Shown here: piece by piece, positions 1-9,329 of the stretch
Layout: every line of letters starts with the position of its first letter
Position numbering within the stretch: the first letter of the stretch is position 1
Source: Boswellia sacra
Taxonomy: Eukaryota; Streptophyta; Magnoliopsida; Sapindales; Burseraceae
Assembly (NCBI GenBank): GCA_013180625.2
Contig: SNVD02006969.1
Location: forward strand, 62,001-126,000
Direction: 5' to 3'
Length of the DNA: 64,000 nt
Program-made: the position numbers and the translations under genes
Notes under the pieces: generated by a model
What the model was told of the DNA's origin: nothing
Database searches by the model: none
Seen by the model: the letters and a program-made list of their open reading frames with translations, nothing else

Positions 1-469
1 TTAATTGCTGAAGTGACTTTTAGAGGAAAAGATGCGACTGGTTGCAAGGCACGAACAAGTAGCACAAACACACTATTCTTAGAATCCTTCTAGTCAACCA
101 AGATTTAGATGAAGTCTTCATATGTGGAGCTTTCACAAAATCCAACCTAATACCATTAAATGTATGGAGGGCTTAATATATCTTTCTTCTCATGAATTGA
201 TGACAAAGACTTGTATTTGTCTCGTCCCTCCTTATTTGATTATGTCTTTTATGATTGTTTCTTCCACTTGAAAAGGTTGATGAAGAGGCCAATGTCTGTT
301 GTGGAGGCTATGGTGCTCAACAATATCGAGTGGAATATGTAGCCTTGATAGACCTCAGATGTTGTGCGCCCATTAATTAAGTTGGCATCTCAAACGGTGA
401 TCTTGAATGAAGGGATTTTCATCGACCAAGCGCACCAACTTACATATCTTTCCCAACAACTTATTCACA
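1..469. other. Non-coding flank or interior of the gypsy-like element
   Basis: No open frame of useful length and no domain is visible. The segment shares short GTCAACC/GTCGACC-type words with the repeat array to its right and with the gag remnant further right. It is therefore probably interior sequence of the same minus-strand retroelement. Nothing else can be supported. Confidence 0.35.
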
Positions 470-1890
470 TATTGAATAGTTACACTGTAGGCACCAAATG
501 ACGATCCATTATGCTAACATTCTAGGTGGTGGTCACATATAACGGCCTTAGTCGACTAGATGCTTCACATAGAAAGTCTCATATGTCGAGCTGTTCATAT
601 ATAAAGTAGCTTCACCTTAGATAAATATTAGAGTGGTAAGAATATAAGGTAATTATACCTTAGGCATCAGATGCCCTATGATTACGTCAGCATTACCAAG
701 GGAGATAACAAATAGAGGCCTTGGTCGACCATATGCATTGGAGTAAATATCCCTCATGGTGATGGTGAATTTTTAAAATATAAGGGAGCTATACATTAGG
801 CACCAAATGCTTATCCATCATATTAGCACTTCAAGTGGTGATCATATATAATGGTGCTGGTCGACTAGATACACGACATGGAAGACCTCATATGGCACTC
901 ATTCAAATAGAAGGTAAATTTACCTTAGACAAATCTTAAAATGGCGAACATATATGACGGTTACATCCTAGGCATCACATGCCCTGTGGCTGCTTCAACA
1001 TTTCTAATGGAGAAATAAACCAATATCTTGGTTGACCCATCATGTAGTGCTAAAAATCTTCCTTGGTGAATTTGGGCAACAATACCTCAGGCACTGAATC
1101 ACTTTTTCTATTGAATTTGGGTAATAGTATATCAGACGCCAGTTCACCTTTTAAGTTTAGGCATCACGTACCCATGATTGCTCTAGTACTTTAATTGGAG
1201 AAAATAAGTAAAGGTTCTGGTCGACCTAACACGTTGTGCTAAAAATTTTTCCTTGTGAATTCAGGTAATAGTACCTCCGGCGCTAGTTCGCCTTTTAAGT
1301 TTAGGCATCATGCACCCATGATTGCTCTAGCACCTTAAATGGAGAAAATAAGTAAAGGTCCTGGTCGACCTAACACGTTGTGCTAAAAATTTTTCCTGGT
1401 GAATTCGGTAATAGTACCTCGGGCGCCAGACCGCCACTCCTGGTGAATTTGGGTAAGAGTACCTCGGGCGCCAGTTCGCCTTTTAAGTTTAGGCATCACG
1501 TGCCCATGATTGGTCTAGCACTTTAAATGGAGAAAATAAGTAAAGGTCCTGGTCGACCTAACACGTTGTGCTAGAAAATTGTTCCTGGTGAATTTGGGTA
1601 ATAGTACCTCGGGCGTCGGATCGCCGCTCCTGGTGAATTCGGGTAAGAGTACCTCCGGCTCCAGTCCGCCTCGCTTGGTGAATTCGGGTAATAGTACCTC
1701 GGGCGCCGGATCGCCGCTCCTGGTGAATTCGGGTAAGAGTACCTCGGACGCCAGTTCGCCTTCCTTGGTGAATTTGGGTAATAGTACCTCGGGCGCCAGT
1801 TCGCCCTTTAAGTTCAGGCATCACATGCCCTTAATTGCACTAGCATTTCAAGTGGAGAAATAAATCAAGGTCTTGGTTGACCTATTATCT
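470..1890. repeat. Degenerate tandem array, units of about 135-190 bp (last one 320 bp)
   Basis: A recurring anchor (CTTGG or CTGG followed by TCGACC/TTGACC and relatives) appears near 547, 721, 855, 1030, 1215, 1362, 1550 and 1871. Each unit also carries a 'GGCATCA...GCCC' word and an 'AATGGAGAAA' word. Units on the left are strongly diverged. Those from 1200 to 1560 are close to identical, so the right side was homogenised or amplified most recently. The last unit is longer because an internal 45-bp minisatellite expanded. The array lies where pol would be expected in the surrounding gypsy-like element. Confidence 0.75.
1587..1811. repeat. 45-bp minisatellite, five copies
   Basis: Copies begin at 1587, 1632, 1677, 1722 and 1767 with the word GGTGAATT(T/C)GGGTAA. 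The period is exactly 45 bp, i.e. 15 codons, so frames stay open on both strands and give repeated 15-residue peptides. I treat these frames as by-products of the period, not genes. One or two copies of the same unit occur in the neighbouring larger repeat units near 1075, 1252 and 1396. Confidence 0.85.
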
Positions 1891-1943
1891 TATGCTAGGC
1901 ATTGGAGATTTTATGGAGACCCAAACACACCAAATGAGAATGA

Positions 1944-3330
1944 TCAACTTTTGAAGGAAATATATCCATCATAGATGTAATAAGGCACATATGATTCAAG
2001 AATTAAAACTTGGTTGATGTACTTGGTGAAGTGTAAAACAAAGATACATGAACATATGTCATCTTCAGTTTTGACAATATAATAAGACTTATTGAGTTCA
2101 CAAGAAGGAACCAACCTCTGTTGTCTTTCTTTTAGTCGACCTAGTATGCTTCCTTTGCTTTGGTTGACCAGGGAGAGATAGAAGAGAAGATCAGATTTCA
2201 AAGGCTTAGGATGAGTCAGCAAATTCTTCTCCTTGATTGCATCAAAGATCTCACCACAAGTGGCATTTAATGGAGTACATTGAAGATATTGGACCTTTGC
2301 TGTTTTACTCACCTTGGTAATATTTTGTGCTTCCCTCAGAACGACTACCTTTTCCTTGTTGACTGGCTCTTAAGACCTCAAATTCTTCTTCAGCTTGAGC
2401 GTATGTCTGAGTCTTCTCATACATCATAGCATATGAAGCTGGCATATTATCTCATATTGCCCACCATAGTCTGGTCGACCTGATCCCACTGATCATACCT
2501 TCTAAGGCTACATGATCATTGAAAGCACCAAGTTTCATCACCTTTATAGACCCTGGCTTTAGAGATCTATACCATGATCGGACTGGTCCAGTAAAGGTGA
2601 GAGGAAAACCTCTGCACACAGCATCCTCAGAAATATGTCGAAGTGCCACGTTCTCTCTGAATAACTTCACATGCCTTACTGGGTTGACCAGCCTATTGTA
2701 CATGTCCATCTGGGGCATGGAGAATTTCCTGGGTAGTATGGAAGTCGCAACTACAGGAGTAAAAGGAGATTCTAATTCCCCTATGATTTCTTCCATTGAA
2801 TTTCTTTCTCTTTGTGCCTCTTTCAAGGTGCGCAACTCTTCGCACATCAGCCTTAACTCCTCTTGGGCTTTATCCACTTCTTGCTCCTCATGTTGCTTTT
2901 TGCTTTTACAACGTGAATCCAAGGAATGTCGAAGGTCTTCATCATCGAAATCATCCCTAGTTCTTGTTTTTGAACTACTAGAGCGGCTATGGTCAAGATG
3001 AGATTGATTTTCCAATGCTTTACCGGTGCGTCATCCAGAGGCATATAGTCCTTTCTTTCCACGATCACGTCGCTTACTTGCACTCGTTCTACCTGCCAGT
3101 GCATTTACCAAGACCCCATCACCATCAACATGTAGAGCATTCTTCACTTGTGCAGCAAGAGCTCGTATTTGGGTTTGCATTTGAACATTTTGTTGGTTCA
3201 TAAGTTTTAATTGTTCTTGAATAGCCATTGCGTCTTGTTGTCGTGACCTTTTTCCTTTCATCGCTCCTGACCCCTCTTGGTCACTATAGAGATCCTCAAT
3301 GAGGACATTCCCTTCTGGTGGGTAATTCAT
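1944..3330 (-). pseudogene. Gypsy-type gag remnant
   Basis: A broken gag reading frame. From a methionine at 3330 it encodes an acidic, then glutamine-rich N-terminus (contains AIQEQLKLMNQQNVQMQTQI), a charged coiled-coil-like stretch, and the core of a retrotransposon gag domain. The core shows FTGPVRSWYRSLKPGSI near 2560-2610, matching the plant gag pattern of small-x-W-(Y/F)-x2-L-x-P-x-S-I. After a stop at about 2452 a diverged C-terminal part continues to 1944 (FDAIKEKNLLTHPKPLKSD, resembling the gag segment before the zinc knuckle). At least two stops and one frame change are present. No zinc knuckle, protease or reverse transcriptase follows. The frame starts about 30 bp inside the primer-binding site, as expected for gag. 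Confidence 0.65.
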
Positions 3331-3358
3331 GGCGATATATATGGCTTTTTGTCAGAGT

Positions 3359-3376
3359 TCTCACAGACGGCGCCAA
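3359..3376 (-). other. Primer-binding site of the gypsy-like element
   Basis: On the minus strand TGGCGCCGTCTGTGAGAAC follows the LTR end (...CAACA) after one or two bases. This word is the usual primer-binding-site context of many plant gypsy elements. It fixes the element's orientation. Confidence 0.6.
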
Positions 3377-3753
3377 CTGTTGATGCTGAAAATTGGTCAA
3401 CCTCCAGCTCAGCAGTAAAATTTATATTTGTTGTGAAGGACCTGACTCAGCCAGAAGGCAATGATGGAGTGTGTGGAGAAGGAGGGGAAAGTAGGAAATT
3501 TTGAGTCACGTGTTTGTTAAGATGGTTGTTGTGTTTTGATCAACCAAAGCTCCAGTGGCTTGAATGATCTGCACACAAATAGAAAATAAAGAGTCAAAGG
3601 CACCGGTGTTACCGGCGATAATCCTCCGATGCTCAAGTCAGAGATTAACTATGGAATGAAAATTTTTGGTTGACCAGGGGGAGACAAGGTAGAGAGAGAG
3701 AAAGGGGTTCCTAGAGAGAGAAATTGTTCCCCTATCTTGATTTGCAATCAAAG

Positions 3754-3767
3754 ACTATATTTATAGG
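3754..3767 (-). promoter_or_regulatory. TATA-like box of the gypsy-like LTR
   Basis: The minus strand reads CCTATAAATATAGT, a good plant TATA box, about 375 bp from the internal end of the LTR. The 30-bp repeats lie upstream of it in the minus orientation, as a U3 enhancer-like array would. Confidence 0.45.
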
Positions 3768-3780
3768 AGAGTTTGCTTAC

Positions 3781-3900
3781 AGGTGGCGAGATGCATGCAA
3801 TATGGTTGACAGGTGGCGAGGTGCATGCAACATGGTTGACAGGTGGCGAGGTGCATGCAACATGGTTGACAGGTGGTGAGGTGCATGGAGCTTAGTTGAC
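3781..3900. repeat. 30-bp tandem repeat, four copies, in the LTR U3
   Basis: Four head-to-tail copies of a unit beginning AGGTGGCGAGGTGCATGCAA and ending GTTGAC. The third and second copies are identical and the fourth is diverged. A related piece (ATGTTGCATGCAAGG...GTTGAC) reappears just right of the Copia at about 11055, so the Copia inserted at the edge of this array. Confidence 0.85.
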
Positions 3901-4790
3901 ACTGTTAGCCCTAAGGCTACATGATAATTTTGATGATAACAATACACATTGATTAATTGAGATTTACTAACGTGTTTATTTATGTGCAAGAGTAAGATCA
4001 TTGAAATAATTTTAAAATCAAGAAGAGGCTTATTAAAATGAAGTGTTGAAGCTAAGGAGAAGACTACATGTTAAAGGCACCAAAGTTTAAGAACAAGGAT
4101 TGACTCAAGGAATGTGACACATGATGCAAGGTTGTCCAAATCATCATGCAAGTTGAAAGACAAATGGAAACAGCTGACATGAGCACTGAATACTCCTTTG
4201 GACATATCTTGAGCTAGAAAAATCAAAATGACTTGATTCTTATGGCAGTGGAAATATGACTTAATGAAGAACATTTCATATGTTTTGAAAAAATTCAAAT
4301 TTTAAATAGAAGGCCGGCATAATTCACATGCAATTTGGTGGACTGACACAGAGAAGAAAAATCAACTCACATGAGCACCGAATGGTGTTTTGGCCATATC
4401 TTAAGATAAAGATATCCAAATGCTTTAATTCTTAATGTTTTGGAACGCTTATTCAAATATGAAGATCTTTTATATTTTGAAGAAATTCAAATGTCAAACG
4501 GAAGGCTGACAGAATTATCATTCAATTTGGTGGACTGACACAAGAAAGAAAAATCAAGTCACATGAGCACCGAATGGTGTTTTGGCCATATCTTGAGCTA
4601 CAGATATCCAAATATCTTTATTCTTGATGCGTTGGAAAGCTTATTCAAACATGAAAATCTTTTATGTTTTGCAGATTTTCAAATTTCAAATGGAACATTG
4701 ACAAAAATGGCAGGAAAGATTACGGTTTTTATGGTGGACAAAAAATTTGGAGTTGGTGTCTTCACTTGTTCAAGTTCATCTCATTTGCCT

Positions 4791-4797
4791 ATAAAAG
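4791..4797 (+). promoter_or_regulatory. TATA box of the Sirevirus LTR promoter
   Basis: TTTGCCTATAAAAGGAGCCC lies upstream of the likely transcribed R region. The same word is kept at about 10215 (3' LTR) and in both LTRs of the second copy (about 34097 and 38318), which supports a functional promoter origin. Confidence 0.6.
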
Positions 4798-5016
4798 GAG
4801 CCCTTCTCCCATGCATTCAGTAAGACAATAAGAGCAAGAGAAGCATCTATCAAGCAAAAAACAAGAGAAATATCAAGTCTAGAGAGCTTTTATATTCTTT
4901 ATCTACTCTTTTAAGAGAGTTGTACTTTTGTTGTAAAAATTTACTTTGTTCTTGTATTGTGGTGAGAGTGAGATCTTCTTGTAAAGGATAAAAGTTATCC
5001 TTGAGAGAACTCTTTC

Positions 5017-5290
5017 CTTGGTGAGGTTGTTCATCAAGAAGAACTCTTGGTGTGGTGTTATCAAGGTTGAAGAAAGTTGCCTTGGTGAGGTTGTTCATCA
5101 AGAAGAACTCTTGGTGTGGTGTTATCAAGGGTTGAAGGAAGTTGCCTTGGTGAGGTTGTTCATCAAGAAGAACTCTTGGTGTGGTGTTATCAAGGGTTGA
5201 AGGAAGTTGCCTTGGTGAGGTTGTTCATCAAGAAGAACTCTTGGTGTGGTGTTATCAAGAGTTGAAGGAAAAAGTCTTGGTGAGGTTGTT
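5017..5290 (+). repeat. 64-bp tandem repeat in the Sirevirus LTR
   Basis: Units begin CCTTGGTGAGGTTGTTCATC and contain AAGAACTCTTGGTGTGGTG. There are four full units plus a partial one that leads into TCAAGCAAGTTGTAAAG. Equivalent arrays lie at about 10441-10715, 34316-34655 and 38536-38880, with four, five and five full units. The array sits downstream of the TATA box, so it would be transcribed. Confidence 0.85.
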
Positions 5291-5615
5291 CATCAAGCAA
5301 GTTGTAAAGATTTCTACAACTTAGTGGAAAGCTTAGCTCGTGGAGCTAGGAGCCCGTGGACGTAGGCAAGGTTTGCCGAACCACGTAAATTGAGTTTGCA
5401 CTCTCTCTATCCCTATCTCTTTACATTTACTTGCACTTGTGATTGTTCTTTATTGCTATTCTATTGATTGCATTCTATTTTCATCTTCTTCACCTTTATT
5501 CTCAAAGTAAGAATTAAATAATTTTGATCTTTCAAGAAAAGTTTTACAAATCCGTTTTGATAAATAAAAACCCAATTCACCCCCCCTCTTGGGTTGCCAT
5601 ACCTGGGTCAACAAG

Positions 5616-5627
5616 TGGTATCAGAGC
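5616..5627 (+). other. Primer-binding site, initiator-Met tRNA type (Copia 1)
   Basis: TGGTATCAGAGC, two bases after the LTR end. It matches the standard primer-binding site of plant Copia elements. Confidence 0.9.
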
Positions 5628-5666
5628 AAGGTTGCTCATTTTTTTAAATCTTAACCGATTTGAGCT

Positions 5667-8600
5667 ATGGCAACTTTTAATTCAACTTCATATGTTGAGG
5701 GACTTTCTATCTCTAGACCTCCATTTTTTAATGGAAGTGATTACTCTTATTGGAAAACTAGAATGAGTATTTTCTTGAAATCTTTTGATTATGATTTATG
5801 GTCTATTGTTTTGGAAGGACCTTTTGTTCCTATCAAAATTGAAAATGAGAAAGCATGCTTAAAGAACCTAAAGAGTTTAGTGAAGATGATAAAAAGAAAT
5901 TGAGTTTGAATGTTAAAGCTATGAATTTGTTATATTGTGCTCTAGATAGAAATGAGTTTAATAGAATATCTACTTGTTCTACAGCACAAGAAATATGGCA
6001 CACACTTGAAGTAACTCATGAAGGAACTAGTCAAGTTAAAGAATCTAAAATTAGTATGCTAGTTCATAGTTATGAGCTTTTTAAGATGAAATCGGATGAA
6101 TAAATTTCTGAAATGTTTACTAGATTTACGGATATTATTAATAGTTTGAAATCTCTTAGTAAATCTTATTCTAATGTTGAAATGGTGAGAAAGATTCTTA
6201 GGTGTCTACCAAAATCTTGGGAGCCAAAGGTGACGGCAATTCAAGAAGTAAAGGATCTCACCAAACTACCATTAGAAGAACTTATGGGTTCTCTCATGAC
6301 TCATGAAATCACCTTGAAGGAGAATGAAGAAGAAGATTACAAAGTGGCAAACATGTGCTTCATGGCTTTAAGAGAAAATGAGATAAGTATTCTAAACCAT
6401 GATCCTAAACTTTCATATGATGAATTACTTGAAGCATTTCAAAATTTAAATGTGCAAGTTGATAAACAAAATTCAAAAATCAATGCTTTCAAAAAGAAGT
6501 CAAAAATCATGTTATCTCAATTAGAAGAGTTGTTGGAAACAAATGAAGCTTTAGAAAATGAAAATGAAATTTTAAGGCAAAAAGATTTTGAAAGTTTGAA
6601 AATCAAATACATTTATTAAAAACTGAAAATGAGATTTTAAAACAAAAGGATTTTGATAAATTAGAGAAAGAAAATGTTATTTTGAAAAAGGAAAATAATG
6701 ACTTAAGAAATATTGTTGATAGTTTTACAAAAAGCACAAAAAATTTGAATTCTATGTTACAAAACCAAAGGTGTGTTTTTGATAAAAGAGGGTTAGGATA
6801 TAAAAGTCATAAAAATCAAAAGTATTTTAAAAACTATTTTGTTCATGCATCTTCTAGGAATAATCCTAATCATTCATGTAATTATTGTGGAAGAAAAGGA
6901 CACAAAATGCATTCTTGTTACATTAAGAGAAATCCTAATTTGAAACAAATATGGATTCCAAAAAGGACCATAACTAACCCCCAAGGACCCAAGAACTTTT
7001 GGGTACCAAAAAGTTACTCCTTGAATGTTGATTGTCGAGACAAAGGAGTGGCAAACACAAGTGGTACTTAGATAGTGGATGCTCAAGGCATATGACCGGA
7101 GATGCCTCCAAGTTCTCAAGATTAATCATGAAGAAAGGAGGATATGTGACCTTCGGTGATAATGCCAAAGGAAGGGTAATAGAACATGATGATATTGGTA
7201 ACCCTTCTTCACTTATTATTGAAAATATTTTGCTTGTTAATGGTTTGAAACATGATTTGATTAGCATTAGTTAATTGTGTGACAAGGGATATTTTGTTAC
7301 TTTTGAGCCTAATAGATGCGTGATTAAGGATGTTAGTAACAATAAGACATTATTTGTTGGTAATAGATGTGGTAATATTTATACAATTGATATTGATGTT
7401 AATGATCATGTAAAAAATTGTTTCATTGTTAATCATGATGCTTGGTTATGGCATAGAAGGTTAGGTCATGCTAGCATGGATACAATTTCAAAAATTTCTA
7501 AAAATGATTTAGTTGATGGTCTTCCAAAAATAAAATTTGAAAAGGATAAGATTTGTGATGCTTGTCAATTTGGAAAACAAGTGAGAACTTCTTTTAAACA
7601 AAGGAAATTTATTTCAACAAATAAACCTCTACAATTACTTCATTTGGATTTATTTGGACCATCAAGAACTCAAAGCCTTGGTGGAAAGTATTATGTTTTT
7701 GTTATTGTGGATGATTATTCAAGATTCACTTGGTATTATTCTTGAAAACTAAAAATGAGGCCATACAAGCTTTTTCAAAATTTGTAAAAAGAGTCCAAAA
7801 TCAAAAAGGGTATTCTATTGTGTCCATTAGGAGTGATCATGGTGGTGAAGTAGACAATGTTGCATTTGAAAATCTTTGTGATGAAAATGGTTTTGAGCAT
7901 AATTTTTTCTCACTTAGAACTCCACAACAAAATGGTGTTGTTGAGAGGAAAAATAGGACTATCCAAGAAATGGCTAGGACCATGTTACTTGAAAATAATT
8001 TGCCAAAATATTTTTGGGCCGAAGCCGTTAATACCGCATGCTTTATAATCAATAGAGTCCATATTAGAGCTTTAATAAAGAAAACTCCTTATGAACTTTG
8101 GAAAGGAAGAAAACCCAACATTGGATTTTTTAAAGTTTTTGGATGTAAATGTTTTATTTTAAACACTAAGGATAACCTTGGAAAATTTGATGCAAAGCCG
8201 ATGTTGGAATTTTTGTTGGCTACTCCAACCATAGTAAAGCATATAGAGTTTTTAACAAAAAGACTCTTACTATTGAAGAATCTATGCATGTTGAATTTGA
8301 TGAAACTAATGTTATTTCTTCAAAGAATTTAGATTATGATATTGTTGAGGTAGAAAGGCAAATCAAGGAATCAAGGCTTGATGAAAAGAGCCAAGATGAA
8401 TTATAACTTCAACAAGAAAAGCTTGAGGAAGTAAATGATTCTTCCCAAGAATTACCAAAGGAATGGAGGTACGCAAAAGCTCACCCTAAAGATCTCATTA
8501 TTGGTGAACCATCACAAGGTATGAGAACTAGATCTTCTTTTGAGAACTTTTGTAATCATTTTGTATTTGTCTCTCAATTTGAACCAAAATCTTTTAAAGA

Positions 8601-8703
8601 AGCCGAAAATGATGAAAGTTTGATTTTGGATATGCAAGAACAATTGAACCAATTTGAGAGAAATCAAGTTTGGGAATTAGTCCTTAGACCCAAATATGAC
8701 TAA
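5667..8703 (+). pseudogene. Copia 1 gag-protease-integrase remnant, reverse transcriptase missing
   Basis: The start ATG at 5667 follows the primer-binding site by about 40 bp. Gag has a UBN2-type core (LPKSWEPKVTAIQE, about 6210-6250). A long coiled-coil region rich in Asn, Glu and Lys follows, then a CX2CX4HX4C zinc knuckle (CNYCGRKGHKMHSC, about 6878-6920). The protease active-site motif LDSGCSRHMTGD is near 7064. The integrase shows the His/Cys region (WHRRLGH...CDACQFGK) and a complete D,D,E set: HLDLFGP, RSDHGGE, VVERKNR (about 7640-7960). The frame is broken by frameshifts near 5845, 6600, 7060, 7743 and 8190-8330 and by stops at 6101, 7273 and 8404. After RNQVWELVLRPKYD, where reverse transcriptase should begin, it stops at 8701 and no polymerase sequence follows. 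Confidence 0.85.
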
Positions 8704-9016
8704 ACCCCTCAGTCAAGATATATTTTGTATAATAAGAAGAGAAGTAGTTATGTTGGATATGTCTTAATTTTTCTTTTATATGAAAATCTTTAAATAGTAG
8801 CATATGTTAAGGGGGAGAATATATTTAGGAGGAGTAATTAATTTGACTACATCTTTTTGATGATAACAAAAGGGGGAGAAATGGATGGTTTCGATGGTTT
8901 GCTTATATTCATAACAATTGCTTTCTTTTTGCTTATTGTTGATTTTATTTTCATTCTTGATTTTAGATTATATTTTAAAGCAATCAATGGTTTGTCATCA
9001 TCAAAAAGGGGGAGAT
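8704..9016 (+). other. Copia 1 3' non-coding region with polypurine tracts
   Basis: Three purine tracts (AAGGGGGAGAATAT near 8810, AAAGGGGGAGAAATGG near 8870, AAAAAGGGGGAGAT at 9003-9016) alternate with TTTGATGATAACAAA / TTTGTCATCATC words. This is a Sirevirus-like 3' signature. The last tract primes the LTR that begins at 9017. Confidence 0.75.
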
Positions 9017-9329
9017 TGTTAGCCCTAAGGCTACATGATAATTTTGATGATAACAATACACATTGATTAATTGAGATTTACTAACATGTTTATTTATGTG
9101 CAAGAGTAAGATCATTGAAATAATTTTAAAATCAAGAAAGAGGCTTATTAAAATGAAGTGTTGAAGCTAAGGAGAAGACTACATGTTAAAGGCACCAAAG
9201 TTTAAGAACAAGGATTGACTCAAGGAATGTGACACATGATGCAAGGTTGTTTTTATTTTATTTTCATTCTTGATTTTAGATTATATTTTAAAGCAATCAA
9301 TGGTTTGTCATCATCAAAAAGGGGGAGAT
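9017..9329 (+). repeat. Tandem duplication: truncated LTR plus repeated polypurine region
   Basis: An LTR start at 9017 runs for about 235 bp, to ...GATGCAAGGTTGT near 9250. It then switches without a gap into a second copy of the pre-LTR interior (TTTTATTTTCATTCTTGATT, also at 8942) and a second polypurine tract at 9315-9329. The full 3' LTR follows. The duplicated unit is 313 bp. The junction has short TTGT/TTTT microhomology, which suggests template switching or slippage during replication. Confidence 0.85.

Larger units (their letters stand above)
3378..3902 (-). repeat. Gypsy-like LTR, proximal part
   Basis: The part of the LTR between its internal end at 3378 and the nested Copia at 3903. 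It contains a minus-strand TATA-like box and four copies of a 30-bp repeat. The LTR resumes at 11050 after the Copia and its target duplication. Boundaries rest on the CAACA/primer-binding junction on one side and the Copia insertion point on the other. Confidence 0.6.
3903..5613 (+). repeat. 5' LTR of Copia element 1
   Basis: 1711 bp, TGTTAG...CAACA, matching 9330-11049. Internally it has three degenerate copies of a roughly 190-bp unit keyed by CATGAGCAC(C/T)GAAT at about 4180, 4370 and 4563. Then come a TATA box and the 64-bp repeat array. The LTR ends three bases before the primer-binding site. Confidence 0.9.

Noticed and set aside
1075..1811. CRISPR-like appearance of regularly spaced repeats
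   Set aside because: Plant nuclear DNA; the units are head-to-tail without unique spacers and there are no cas genes.
1558..1863. Overlapping open frames on both strands giving repeated 15-residue peptides
   Set aside because: They follow from a 45-bp period that is a multiple of three; there is no start context or family match, so I treat them as repeat artefacts.
2519..3001. 160-codon plus-strand frame
   Set aside because: It is the antisense shadow of the gag remnant, which has recognisable family sequence on the minus strand.
4563..4823. 86-codon frame in the Sirevirus LTR, also at 9988
   Set aside because: It lies upstream of the TATA box in the LTR repeats, is not kept open in copy 2 and has no domain.
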